Shown here one piece after another: positions 10,053 to 19,767 of a stretch of DNA of 64,000 nt. A program made the translations under genes and the position numbers. The stretch is from contig QCGD01000002.1 of NCBI GenBank assembly GCA_003280025.1, positions 168,835-232,834 of the forward strand, read 5' to 3'. Source of the stretch: Prochlorococcus sp. AG-363-P06 (GTDB taxonomy: Bacteria > Cyanobacteriota > Cyanobacteriia > PCC-6307 > Cyanobiaceae). Under the pieces are notes generated by a model that saw only the letters and a program-made list of their open reading frames with translations, was not told the DNA's origin and made no database searches. How positions within the stretch are numbered: position 1 is the first letter of the stretch; every line of letters begins with the position of its first letter.

Positions 10053-11627
10053 ATGAAATCTTATCTTGAGGGTAAAAAACTAAATAAAATAGAGCAAAAT
10101 AAAGCAAAAAAAGATGGTCTAAAAATTCTCGATGAAATTGAAAAATTTGCCGAAATTGGATGGGAAAATATGGATAAAACTGACTTAGAACTTAGATTAA
10201 AGTGGTTCGGACTATTTTGGAGGCCCAAAACACCTGGTAAATTCATGCTCCGTTTAAGAGTGCCGAATGGAATCTTAAACTCTAACCAATTAAAAGTTAT
10301 TGCTTCTATTGTTTCTAGATATGGCGAAAATGGTAGTTGTGACATTACTACAAGACAAAATCTTCAGTTAAGAGGCGTTTTAATTAATGATTTCCCAGAA
10401 ATAATTAAAAGATTAAAGAGAGTCGGTATATTTTCAACTCAATCTGGTTTCGACAATCCTAGGAACATAACTGGTAACCCTTTGGCAGGAATTGATCCAA
10501 ATGAAATAATTGATACACGACCTTACATCCAAAAATTAAATTCCTATCTGATAGGCAATGGAAATGGAAATGAAGACTTCTCCAATCTCCCAAGAAAGTG
10601 GAATACAGCAATTGCAGGTTCAACTGATAATTTTCTGCTTCATAATGACTTAGTATTTCTTCCCTCATATTTCAGAGGAAGTTTAGGATTTTCTGTTTGG
10701 GTAGGAGGAATATTATCTGCAGTTCTTAATGCATATGCCGAGCCTCTTGATGTATGGATTGAAGAACACCGAATATGTGAAATAACCTCTTCTATACTAA
10801 AAATATGGCGAAATAATGGTGAAAGATCTACAAGGCAGAAAGGAAGATTTAGAATTTACTTAAACGCAATAGGAATAAATAATTTTCGAGAATTACTTGT
10901 GAATGAGATTGGATTTTTGCATCCTGATCCGGGCTCTCAGTTCATAGAAAAGCCTAGATCCCTCTATGGAATTCATCCTCAAAAACAAGAAAAAGAGTAT
11001 TTTGCAGGGATACATATCCCTGTTGGGAGATTAAAAGCTGATGATTTATATGAATTTGCAGATATCAGCGAAAGCTTAGGTAATGGTGATATTCGATTAA
11101 CAGAGGATCAAAATTTAATAATCTCAGGTATCCATGAAAAAAATATTCAAAAATTTAAATTGCTTGATATCTTTAAAAAATTTTCATTAGAACCAGGGCA
11201 ATTTTCTGCTGGAACAGTATCATGCACTGGTAATACTTACTGTAATTTTGCATTAACCAATACTAAAGATCAGGCAATTAAAATTTCTGAAGAGCTTGAT
11301 AGGGAATTATCAGTACCAGAAGAGTTAAAGATTCATTGGACAGGATGTCCAAATAGCTGTGGTCAAGCTTATATGGGAGCTATTGGTTTAACTGGTAAGA
11401 AAGCAAAGAATTCTAGTGGTGAAATTATTGATGCCTACGATATAAGTCTTGGAGGAAGTCAAGGTGCAGTAAATAAAATTGCTGATCTTTACCTGAAAGC
11501 TGTTCCAATAAATAAACTAAAAAGTACTCTGAAGAAAATCTTAATAGAACATTTTGATGCAGTTCCAAGAAACTCTGAGAAAGTTGAATATAAACAAAAT
11601 ATCAATCTTAGTAATTTTAAAACCTAG
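10053..11627 (+). CDS. nirA: Ferredoxin-nitrite reductase
   Basis: Siroheme/4Fe-4S motifs TGNTYCNFALT and HWTGCPNSCGQAYMGAIGL; located with focA and cobA. Confidence 0.92.
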   Translation: MKSYLEGKKLNKIEQNKAKKDGLKILDEIEKFAEIGWENMDKTDLELRLKWFGLFWRPKTPGKFMLRLRVPNGILNSNQLKVIASIVSRYGENGSCDITTRQNLQLRGVLINDFPEIIKRLKRVGIFSTQSGFDNPRNITGNPLAGIDPNEIIDTRPYIQKLNSYLIGNGNGNEDFSNLPRKWNTAIAGSTDNFLLHNDLVFLPSYFRGSLGFSVWVGGILSAVLNAYAEPLDVWIEEHRICEITSSILKIWRNNGERSTRQKGRFRIYLNAIGINNFRELLVNEIGFLHPDPGSQFIEKPRSLYGIHPQKQEKEYFAGIHIPVGRLKADDLYEFADISESLGNGDIRLTEDQNLIISGIHEKNIQKFKLLDIFKKFSLEPGQFSAGTVSCTGNTYCNFALTNTKDQAIKISEELDRELSVPEELKIHWTGCPNSCGQAYMGAIGLTGKKAKNSSGEIIDAYDISLGGSQGAVNKIADLYLKAVPINKLKSTLKKILIEHFDAVPRNSEKVEYKQNINLSNFKT

Positions 11628-11677
11628 TTCAATTTTTTACATTGATCAAAATTACTTAAACTAAAAAAATTTTTATT

Positions 11678-11821
11678 ATGAATTCAAAAAATCAATCAAA
11701 AGACATCTTTTCTAATTTTGTAAATTGGTTTGCATCTCTTGGGAATGACAAACCAGAAGAAATCAAAGAAGAAGGCGGAAAAGATTTTATTTCTCGTCTT
11801 ATTAATTCATTTTCAAACTAA
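11678..11821 (+). CDS. Small protein (47 aa) between nirA and focA
   Basis: ATG...TAA frame MNSKNQSKDIFSNFVNWFASLGNDKPEEIKEEGGKDFISRLINSFSN; co-directional in the gap. Confidence 0.6.
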   Translation: MNSKNQSKDIFSNFVNWFASLGNDKPEEIKEEGGKDFISRLINSFSN

Positions 11822-11833
11822 TTTATTTTCACC

Positions 11834-12745
11834 ATGAACTCTTCTTTATCACAAATGGATTATGTTTTACCAAATGAATTAGTTGACGGAATGATTAAGG
11901 CAGGCGGTAAAAAATCGACAGTAAGTATTAAAAATCTTATTTTACGAGGATTTTACTCAGGAGCAATATTAGGACTAGCTACTTGTTTAGCAATAACTAT
12001 TGGTATTCAATCAAAAATGCCTTGGCTGGGATCTTTTATTTTCCCATTTGGTTTTGCAAGCATTGTTTTATTTGGGATGGAGCTTGTTACTGGCAATTTC
12101 GCATTATTACCTATGGCAACTTGGGCTGGGAGATGCAGTTGGAGGGCAACATTCAGGAATTGGACATGGGTCTGGATTGGAAATTTCTTGGGGACAGTCT
12201 TTGTCGCAGTACTTCTCTCTATAAGCCTGACAAGTGCAGGAACAGTTACTCCACTCTCTGCTGCAGAAGGCGGAACAGGTTGGTCAGTTGTTGCCGCAAA
12301 ATTAATAGCAATTAATAAAGCAAATGTTGTGGTGAAATATCAATCTTTAGGGAGTACCGGGTTATTTTTAGGAATATTGAGAGGCATAATTGCTAACTGG
12401 CTAGTTTGTTTAGGAGTCACTCTAGCTCTAGTTAGTAAAAGTGTGCCAGGGAAAATACTTGCATGTTGGCTCCCTATTACTGCTTTTCAAACGATGGGAA
12501 TGGAACATATTGTTGTAAACATGTTTTTACACACTATTGGACCACTTTTAGGATCAGGAGTCTCATATACAAATGTCATATTTTGGAATTTTATTCCAGT
12601 TACTCTAGGAAATATGATTGGTGGAATGATTTTTATTGGAATGCTTTTTTACAGTACTTATAGAACTCCTATGGGTAACGTTTTACCAAAGCAACATGAT
12701 GAAAAATTAGAAAGAGAATTATCAGCTGAATTAGGAGCAAGATAA
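11834..12745 (+). CDS. focA: Formate/nitrite transporter (nitrite permease)
   Basis: FNT family architecture: ELVTGNFALLPMATWAGR, GMEHIVVNMF, NMIGGMIFIGM. Confidence 0.93.
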   Translation: MNSSLSQMDYVLPNELVDGMIKAGGKKSTVSIKNLILRGFYSGAILGLATCLAITIGIQSKMPWLGSFIFPFGFASIVLFGMELVTGNFALLPMATWAGRCSWRATFRNWTWVWIGNFLGTVFVAVLLSISLTSAGTVTPLSAAEGGTGWSVVAAKLIAINKANVVVKYQSLGSTGLFLGILRGIIANWLVCLGVTLALVSKSVPGKILACWLPITAFQTMGMEHIVVNMFLHTIGPLLGSGVSYTNVIFWNFIPVTLGNMIGGMIFIGMLFYSTYRTPMGNVLPKQHDEKLERELSAELGAR

Positions 12746-12746
12746 T

Positions 12747-13493
12747 TTGAATTCCTGTTTAAAAAATAGAAAAATTAAACCTATCTCCGAAACAGAGATT
12801 AAAGAAAGGTTTAATAAAAAACTTATTCCTAAAGATCCTCACTGGCTTAAATATGCCTACTCTAAAAATTTATCAAATGAATTCAAATTCTTAATATGCG
12901 AAAGACTTGGCTTCTTAGGGGCTGATGGTTGGATAATTCTTAGAGAACTAATAGAGGATTATGGATATGAAGATGAAATTATTTATGGGATCGGTCTTTG
13001 TCATCAAATTGAGGCAAAGGATTATTTGATTGATTTACTGAATTCAAGTAAAAACTTTAGTTTACCAATTCTTAAAGCATTAAATTGTTGGGGAGCATTT
13101 ATCCCTAACTCTCAATTAAAACTCATAATTAAAAATAAATCTGCTGATATAAGATTGGCAGGATTAGATCTTGTAAACTTCAAATCATATTTATTAGATG
13201 ATCACGAATTAATAGAAATATTGAATATTGTTTTAAGTGATTTTCGAGAGGAGATCATTATTAAATGTATAAACATTCTTCAAAAAAGAAATTCAGATAA
13301 AATAATTGACCTGATCAGCAATCTAGCAATATCTCAATCAAAGAAATCTTCCTTGAGTGCTATTAGGGCATTAGGATCTATTGGGACAAAAAGGAGTTCT
13401 TATCAATTAAAAAAACTTTTAAATAAAATCAATGATAAAGAATTAGTAGAATTTCTAAAAAAGCAAATATCTTTTCAAGAAATATTCAATTAA
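12747..13493 (+). CDS. HEAT-repeat-like protein of the nitrite cluster
   Basis: Repeated alpha-helical units, e.g. SLSAIRALGSIGTKRSSYQLKKLL; TTG start directly after focA. Confidence 0.7.
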   Translation: MNSCLKNRKIKPISETEIKERFNKKLIPKDPHWLKYAYSKNLSNEFKFLICERLGFLGADGWIILRELIEDYGYEDEIIYGIGLCHQIEAKDYLIDLLNSSKNFSLPILKALNCWGAFIPNSQLKLIIKNKSADIRLAGLDLVNFKSYLLDDHELIEILNIVLSDFREEIIIKCINILQKRNSDKIIDLISNLAISQSKKSSLSAIRALGSIGTKRSSYQLKKLLNKINDKELVEFLKKQISFQEIFN

Positions 13494-13514
13494 ATAAACA
13501 CACAGGCAAAAGCA

Positions 13515-13595
13515 AGACTAAACTTGCATACCCAGTCATAAGAAGTCATAACCGAGCAAATAAGAAATATTGCATCCAGAAAAACACATTTCATA
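13515..13595 (+). repeat. Degenerate repeat copy 2 (reads KLAYPVIRSHNRANKKYCIQKNTF)
   Basis: Similar in nucleotide and protein frame to copy 1 at 8510-8590. Confidence 0.6.
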
Positions 13596-13660
13596 CAAAA
13601 AGACGACTTATTATGGACGTTTCTGGTCTAATGATTTTTGTAATTTTTCTTTCATGCCAA

Positions 13661-13684
13661 TAAAAAAGACCCTTATGGGGTCTT
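13661..13684 (-). terminator. Rho-independent terminator for tRNA-Asn (minus strand)
   Basis: Minus strand AAGACCC-CATAA-GGGTCTT followed by a T-run, 29 bp past the tRNA 3' end. Confidence 0.8.
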
Positions 13685-13712
13685 ATTAAACGATAACTTT
13701 TATCAAGCAAAA

Positions 13713-13784
<72 letters not shown>

Positions 13785-13833
13785 TTATTATAGAATTTAG
13801 CTCTTTAAAGTACCTTATGACAAGTAAAATATA

Positions 13834-14517
13834 TTAATTATTTTGAAATTTTGATGGTTTTTGCCACTCTGATAAATTACCATTCTTCATCTCTGCAACA
13901 GCATCAGCATAAATTAATTCCTCATAACGGTGAGTAATCCATAAAGCAGTTAAAGGGTTTTCCTTATCACTTGTTAGCTTTTGAATTGTTTTAACAACTT
14001 TTAGTTGACTAGTTTGATCCAAAAGAGCGGTAGGCTCATCCAAGAGAATAAAATTCTTATCACTTATTAAAGCGCAAGCAATAGTTAAGCGTTGTTTTTG
14101 TCCCCCACTCAAAGTATGAACTGGCCTTGTTTCAAAACCAGTCAATCCAACCTTATCAAGTACATTTTTAATTTTACAACTAATAGCTTTTTTACTGATT
14201 TTTTGATTGATATTTATTAAAAGTTCACTCCTACAATTTGGCATTAAAATTTGATGATCAGGATTCTGAAAAACCATCCCAACATTAGCCCGTGAATTAA
14301 CCTTCCCATTATTGGGTTTAATAATCCCATTTATTAACTTTAAAAAAGTACTTTTTCCACTACCATTTTTTCCAACAATCATCCATAATCCTGTTTCTTC
14401 TATTGCAAAATTACATCTTGAAATTACATTTTCTTTTCCTCCAGGCCATGAAAAAGAGACATCTTTGAAAGATACCTGAGGTATTTCTTTTTCAACAGGC
14501 TCTCTTGTTAATGACAT
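13834..14517 (-). CDS. ABC transporter ATP-binding protein (CbiO/EcfA-like)
   Basis: VGKNGSGKSTFLKL Walker A, LSGGQKQRLTIA signature, LLDEPTALLD. Confidence 0.88.
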   Translation of the reverse strand: MSLTREPVEKEIPQVSFKDVSFSWPGGKENVISRCNFAIEETGLWMIVGKNGSGKSTFLKLINGIIKPNNGKVNSRANVGMVFQNPDHQILMPNCRSELLININQKISKKAISCKIKNVLDKVGLTGFETRPVHTLSGGQKQRLTIACALISDKNFILLDEPTALLDQTSQLKVVKTIQKLTSDKENPLTALWITHRYEELIYADAVAEMKNGNLSEWQKPSKFQNN

Positions 14518-14521
14518 TAAT

Positions 14522-14785
14522 CTATATGTCTAGAGAAAAACCAGGTCTTTTGGCCCCTCCAGCTACTGATGACTTTTCATATATCTGAACGGCAATAACT
14601 TCTTTTGCTCTTACAACAATCAATTTATCCTGTACTTTGTCGCAATTTAGTTCAATTAAGTATGAATCATTATCGTTCATGTTTTTTTTAATTTCATCAT
14701 AAATTCGTTTAACATCAGAGTATTCTTTCTTCTGAATTGCAATTGGAAAAGGTGAATATCTGAGGCTTAATTCAAGCGAATACAT
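14522..14785 (-). CDS. Conserved hypothetical cyanobacterial protein (87 aa)
   Basis: Intact ORF directly upstream of the ABC gene, same strand. Confidence 0.7.
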   Translation of the reverse strand: MYSLELSLRYSPFPIAIQKKEYSDVKRIYDEIKKNMNDNDSYLIELNCDKVQDKLIVVRAKEVIAVQIYEKSSVAGGAKRPGFSLDI

Positions 14786-14947
14786 AATTAATATATAAAG
14801 ACTTAATTATAATAAAAAAATAAATTATTCTTAATTATATAGTTGTTTTCAAATTAAATTCTTTTGAAAAATTTTTATAAAAGGTATTTAAATACATTTA
14901 TGATAGATATACGAAGCTTTAACCTTGTAATTTAAATAATCATTTTC

Positions 14948-15916
14948 ATGGAAATAGCAAATAATATTACTTCTCTCGTAGGCAATACACCTTTAGTTAA
15001 ATTAGAGCGGATAAGAAGACACTTCAATTGCCACCCAGAAATAATAGCTAAACTTGAAAGTTTTAATCCGTCAGCATCTGTTAAAGATAGAATCGCTTAC
15101 GCAATGTTAAGTAATGCTGAAGAGGAGGGTTTGATAAAATCTGGTAAAACAACATTAATTGAAGCTACAAGCGGAAATACTGGGATTGCATTAGCAATGG
15201 TTGCGGCCGCTAAAGGATATAAATTGATATTAACTATGCCCGATACAATGAGTATTGAGAGAAGGGCAATGTTAAGAGCTTATGGAGCAGAATTGCAGTT
15301 AACGCCTGGGAGGGAAGGAATGCAAGGTGCTTTAGATTTAGCGAATGAGTTGTCTTCAAGTATTCCAAATAGCTTTCAATTTAATCAATTTGAGAATTTC
15401 GCGAATCCAGATATTCATGAAAGAACAACCGCAAAAGAAATATGGGATCAAACTAATCATAAATTAGATGGTCTTGTTACTGGAGTCGGCACTGGAGGGA
15501 CAGTAACCGGATGTGCACGCTTTTTGAAAAAGGTTAATCCTCATTGCAAAATATATGCTGTTGAGCCAAAAAAAAGTGCCGTTATTTCAGGAGAGCAGGC
15601 AGGATCACATTCTATTCAAGGCATAGGAGCAGGCTTCATACCAAAAGTACTTGACACTAAATTAATAGATGAAATTATTAAAATAGATGATGCTGAAGCA
15701 TTTTATTATGGCCGTTTATTAGCTCGCTTAGAAGGCCTTTTATCAGGTATTAGTAGCGGTGCAGCATTAGCCGCAACAATAAAAATTGGAGAAAGGAAAG
15801 AACTCAAAAATAAAAGGTTAATAGTAATTCTCCCAAGTTTTGGTGAAAGATATTTATCAACAGCAATGTTTGAAACTAATACAGTAATACAAGCCAGAAA
15901 AGACGGTTTTTTATAA
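14948..15916 (+). CDS. cysK: Cysteine synthase A
   Basis: SASVKDRIAYAML PLP lysine, EATSGNTGIALA, GTGGTVTG, GISSGAALAA. Confidence 0.96.
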   Translation: MEIANNITSLVGNTPLVKLERIRRHFNCHPEIIAKLESFNPSASVKDRIAYAMLSNAEEEGLIKSGKTTLIEATSGNTGIALAMVAAAKGYKLILTMPDTMSIERRAMLRAYGAELQLTPGREGMQGALDLANELSSSIPNSFQFNQFENFANPDIHERTTAKEIWDQTNHKLDGLVTGVGTGGTVTGCARFLKKVNPHCKIYAVEPKKSAVISGEQAGSHSIQGIGAGFIPKVLDTKLIDEIIKIDDAEAFYYGRLLARLEGLLSGISSGAALAATIKIGERKELKNKRLIVILPSFGERYLSTAMFETNTVIQARKDGFL

Positions 15917-15929
15917 AGAATTATTTAAT

Positions 15930-16607
15930 ATGACCAAAAACTTTTATGAGGAATTAGGTATTAAACAGAATGCGACCAAACATGAAATCCAGTCTGCATA
16001 TCGAAGCTTAGTCAAAAAACATCACCCTGATGCAGGAGGCGAAAAAGAAAGATTTCTTGCTATACAAATTGCTTGGGAAACCCTCAAAGACACAATAAAG
16101 AAAGAAAAATATGATAGAAAATTTTTCTCTTCAAGTACCTCATTTAATTCATTCAATGAAAATTGGGAAGAGAAATTTAATTCAAAAAAACATAATTCGT
16201 CAATTAAAGACAAAGAAGTTGGAACCTGGATTAAAGAGATTTACACTCCCATCAATAGATTAATTAGCCAAATAATTAAACCTTTGAATAATGAAATAAA
16301 AGAACTATCTGCTGATCCTTATGATGACCAATTAATGAAAAATTTTTGCATTTACATAAATCTTTCACAAAAGAAAATAGAAAAAGCCGACAAAATTTAT
16401 CATAAAAAATTAGTACCAAAGTCTATTTCATCTTTAGGCTTAGATCTTTATCATTGTTTTTCACAAGTTAAAGATGCATTATCAGAGCTTGATAGATATA
16501 CACAAGGATACGTAGATGATTACTTATTTGACGGTAAAGAAATGATTAAAGAAGCAAAAAGAATTCAATCAAAGATGGCCGTAGAGAAAAAAAATAAAAA
16601 TTTTTAA
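15930..16607 (+). CDS. DnaJ-domain protein
   Basis: N-terminal J domain with HHPDAGG (HPD). Confidence 0.9.
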   Translation: MTKNFYEELGIKQNATKHEIQSAYRSLVKKHHPDAGGEKERFLAIQIAWETLKDTIKKEKYDRKFFSSSTSFNSFNENWEEKFNSKKHNSSIKDKEVGTWIKEIYTPINRLISQIIKPLNNEIKELSADPYDDQLMKNFCIYINLSQKKIEKADKIYHKKLVPKSISSLGLDLYHCFSQVKDALSELDRYTQGYVDDYLFDGKEMIKEAKRIQSKMAVEKKNKNF

Positions 16608-16616
16608 AAATAAAAT

Positions 16617-16853
16617 TTATTGAATATATTCTTTAAGTTGATCTAATTTCAACCAAACATCTGGAACAGGTCTGCGCCATCGAACCTGAGCATATTCGTC
16701 TTTGACTGCAAGAATCTCTCCAGGACCTTCAAAGACATAATTAGGAAAATCATAATCACTTGCAAGCGCCTCAATACTTTTTATATAAGTTTCTCTATCG
16801 ACAAAAACTAAACTTCCTTTCTTGAGAGGTTTCTTTGGAATAGAATCTGTCAT
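16617..16853 (-). CDS. ndhO: NAD(P)H-quinone oxidoreductase subunit O
   Basis: KKGSLVFVDRETY...FEGPGEILAVKDEYAQVRWRRPVPDVWLKLDQL. Confidence 0.9.
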   Translation of the reverse strand: MTDSIPKKPLKKGSLVFVDRETYIKSIEALASDYDFPNYVFEGPGEILAVKDEYAQVRWRRPVPDVWLKLDQLKEYIQ

Positions 16854-16989
16854 AATAAATTCTTCGAAGTTATTTGAAATTTATTATACAAAATCTTGTT
16901 TGATAAATATGTAAAAAGATTGATTACGGAATAATCATTACAAACGTCTAAAAAATCTAATAGCCTTAAGTAATAAATATCTAAAAAAT

Positions 16990-17916
16990 ATGCGTCTTTT
17001 ACTACTTGGCTGTACAGGATTTGTTGGTAAAGAATTAGTTCCAACACTACTAAATAAAAATCACGAGATATACATTGTCAGTAGAAAACCTATAAGTAAA
17101 TTAAAGCTAGATTTAGACTTGAATAAATTTAAATTTATTCAAGTAGATTTATCAAAAAAACAAAACTGGAATAACGAAAATCTTCTAAATATTTTAAAAG
17201 AGTCAGATGGAATTATTAACTTAATGGGAGAGCCTATAGCAGAAAAGAAATGGACTGATTCACAAAAAACGGAGATTGAAAATAGTAGAATTAACACTAC
17301 AAAATTTTTGATGAAGACTCTTAAAAATTTGAAAATCAACCCAAAAGTTATTATCAATGGATCAGCAATAGGTTATTACGGAACAAGTTTGTCAGATGAA
17401 TTTACTGAAAATAGTACTGGAGGGAAAGACTTTTTAGCTAATCTTTGCAAAAAATGGGAATCAGTTGCTGCTGAAAAACCATTGTTCTCAAGATTAGTAA
17501 TTTTTAGAATTGGAATTGTTCTGGAGGCAGATGGAGGAGCATTAGGGAAAATGCTTCCTGTATTTAAAATTGGTTTAGGCGGACCAATTGGAGATGGTAT
17601 GCAATGGATGAGTTGGATTCATAGAAGTGATTTATGTGCTTTAATAACTAACGCATTGGTTGACAAAAAGTATTCAGGAGTATTTAACGCTGTTGCACCA
17701 AAGCCAGTATTGATGAAGGATTTTTCTCAGACTTTGGGCAATTGTCTTAATAGACCTAATTTACTCCCAGTGCCAGGAGCAGTGCTCAAAATATTGTTAG
17801 GAGATGGGGCAAAAGTGGTATTAGAAGGACAAAAAGTAGTAAGCAGTAAACTAAAAAATTTTAAGTTTAAATATCCTCTTCTCGAGAAAGCAATTTACGC
17901 CTCCACCAAGAATTAA
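16990..17916 (+). CDS. TIGR01777-type NAD-dependent epimerase/SDR
   Basis: LLLGCTGFVGKELVP Rossmann motif; GSAIGYYGT; WMSWIHRSDL. Confidence 0.87.
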   Translation: MRLLLLGCTGFVGKELVPTLLNKNHEIYIVSRKPISKLKLDLDLNKFKFIQVDLSKKQNWNNENLLNILKESDGIINLMGEPIAEKKWTDSQKTEIENSRINTTKFLMKTLKNLKINPKVIINGSAIGYYGTSLSDEFTENSTGGKDFLANLCKKWESVAAEKPLFSRLVIFRIGIVLEADGGALGKMLPVFKIGLGGPIGDGMQWMSWIHRSDLCALITNALVDKKYSGVFNAVAPKPVLMKDFSQTLGNCLNRPNLLPVPGAVLKILLGDGAKVVLEGQKVVSSKLKNFKFKYPLLEKAIYASTKN

Positions 17917-18136
17917 TCCCGTTTACCAAAGCACCAATAATTAGAATTGTTATTAATGGGACTATAAGAGGATTCCAAACTCTCTGAATAAAATTAATAA
18001 AAATATATTTTCCATTTAATTGCATAATTATTGCAAAAACGAAAAATATTGCAAAAAAAATTACTGTAAATAAGTTTATTAACAATAAATTATCTATTAT
18101 TTTTTTTAAGTTATTTTGATTATTTTCCTCAGTCAT
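17867..18136 (-). CDS. Conserved membrane protein (89 aa)
   Basis: Two hydrophobic segments; convergent overlap with the preceding gene. Confidence 0.65.
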   Translation of the reverse strand: MTEENNQNNLKKIIDNLLLINLFTVIFFAIFFVFAIIMQLNGKYIFINFIQRVWNPLIVPLITILIIGALVNGINSWWRRKLLSREEDI

Positions 18137-19331
18137 TTTTTATAACAAAATTCATATCATCAACCATATTAATACAAGCTTTGTTTTCACCTAGTCTTTG
18201 TTTAGCATTTTCATTACATGAAATCAAAAACTGCTTATTTAACTTAATTTGATATATTACTTTTATGATCAAGTTTATTGTCTGATTTATTTGATCATTC
18301 TTATTTTTATAATTAGTGGCACAAAAAACATATTCCCCAAGCAAGCGTCTTTGAGCTTCAGCAAAAGATTTTGTAAATTGTGGGCCTTTACCTTCAATCT
18401 GAATAACTGGTTTCCCTAATCCAATCGCTTGCTCTGCTGCTGTTCCTGCCATGCTTATACAGCATCTACTTTTCAATAATATTTCGTCAAAATTATTCCT
18501 ATATAAATTCACCTTTAAGGATTTATATTCAAACTTCAAGAGATTCTTCTCATTTATGTTTTCTAGATATAACCATTTTCTATTTTTAAATATCTCCCTT
18601 ATTTTGGATGAAGATAGAGCATTAACTATTGCAAAATTAAATTCAATTTTTTGAAAATATTTAAAATCTGAAATAGCCTCTAATAGTTCTAAAATCAAAA
18701 TAAAATTATCTAAAATTTCGGGAAATCGACTTCCTGGAAATAATCCAATACTAAAGTCAGATTTATTTAATTCTTTATCTCTAAAAAAAAACTTATCCAT
18801 AAATGGATTCCCCAAAAAAGATACTTTCTTTTTTAATTGCAAAGTTAAATCATTAGCCGTAAGAAAATCTCTGACGTATATCTTTTTTGCGTTTTTTGAA
18901 AGCAAAAAATATTTAGAGGGCCATGGTAATTTTAACTTTCCTTCATAATGACTAGAATAAGCAACTAGATATGTAAAAAAATATTTTTTACATGCCCATG
19001 CAAAAAATATTGGAACAATATCGCCAACGATAAAAAAATAATTATATTTTTTTCTTATTTTATAAGTTAAATATAATCTTTTTATTAGATAAATTATTTC
19101 TCCACCAAATATCTCAGTTAGTCTTCCCTTAAATGAATTATAGCCAATACCTCCTGTCCTGAATTCGCGAGTTTTTCCAATAATTTTAATTTTTTCTTTT
19201 TCATAATGAATTCCTTTACCCACAATCGGCAAGGCATCTACAGAATGTCCACTATTTACCAATTCCTTAGCTATTAAGCTCCCAGATAGATCTTCTCCAT
19301 GACCATTACTAAGTAATAAAATTCTGGACAA
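18129..19331 (-). CDS. Lipid-A-disaccharide synthase-like glycosyltransferase family protein
   Basis: LLLSNGHGEDLSGSLIAKEL start, LFPGSRFPEI, SMAGTAAEQAIGLGKPVIQIEGKGPQFTKSFAEAQ. Confidence 0.8.
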   Translation of the reverse strand: MSRILLLSNGHGEDLSGSLIAKELVNSGHSVDALPIVGKGIHYEKEKIKIIGKTREFRTGGIGYNSFKGRLTEIFGGEIIYLIKRLYLTYKIRKKYNYFFIVGDIVPIFFAWACKKYFFTYLVAYSSHYEGKLKLPWPSKYFLLSKNAKKIYVRDFLTANDLTLQLKKKVSFLGNPFMDKFFFRDKELNKSDFSIGLFPGSRFPEILDNFILILELLEAISDFKYFQKIEFNFAIVNALSSSKIREIFKNRKWLYLENINEKNLLKFEYKSLKVNLYRNNFDEILLKSRCCISMAGTAAEQAIGLGKPVIQIEGKGPQFTKSFAEAQRRLLGEYVFCATNYKNKNDQINQTINLIIKVIYQIKLNKQFLISCNENAKQRLGENKACINMVDDMNFVIKND

Positions 19332-19332
19332 T

Positions 19333-19761
19333 TTAAAATCCTAACCATTTTGTGACTTTAGTTAATTCAGGCCAATCTGGATATCTATTAAATCCGTCTT
19401 CAACAGATTCTTTCAACTCACTTTTAACATCTGGCATCATCATAGACATTTTTTTTATTAGCTCAATATGATCTCTAACACCTTTATTATTGGTAGCCAA
19501 AAGAGCTAAAGATAAATTCATTCTTGCTTGTGGATCTTGCTGATTTAATCGAACAGCTTGCCTTGCAGCAGCCAAAGCTTCTTCATTATTTTTTAAGAGT
19601 AATTGAAGCCATGCTAGACAAGTCCAAGCAGCAAAATGATTTGGTATTTGCTGTATAATTTTTTGAAAATCTTGAACGATAGGAATCAAATCTTGTCCAT
19701 CTTTGTACTTGGATAGAGCTGAATTAAAATCCTCTTCGATGGGATTAATTTCGTTATTCAT
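19333..19761 (-). CDS. TPR-repeat protein
   Basis: AAWTCLAWLQLLLKNNEEALAAARQAVRLNQQDPQARMNLSLAL. Confidence 0.8.
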   Translation of the reverse strand: MNNEINPIEEDFNSALSKYKDGQDLIPIVQDFQKIIQQIPNHFAAWTCLAWLQLLLKNNEEALAAARQAVRLNQQDPQARMNLSLALLATNNKGVRDHIELIKKMSMMMPDVKSELKESVEDGFNRYPDWPELTKVTKWLGF

Positions 19762-19767
19762 TATTGT

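Noticed and set aside
10061-10345. 94-aa minus ORF overlapping the nirA 5' end
   Set aside because: Antisense shadow of conserved nirA coding sequence.
11983-12315. 110-aa and other plus-strand ORFs inside focA
   Set aside because: Out-of-frame overlaps with intact focA; no family resemblance.
16850-17047. 65-aa minus ORF between ndhO and the SDR gene
   Set aside because: Mostly AT-rich intergenic sequence, overlaps the SDR start; aromatic/Leu-rich random composition.
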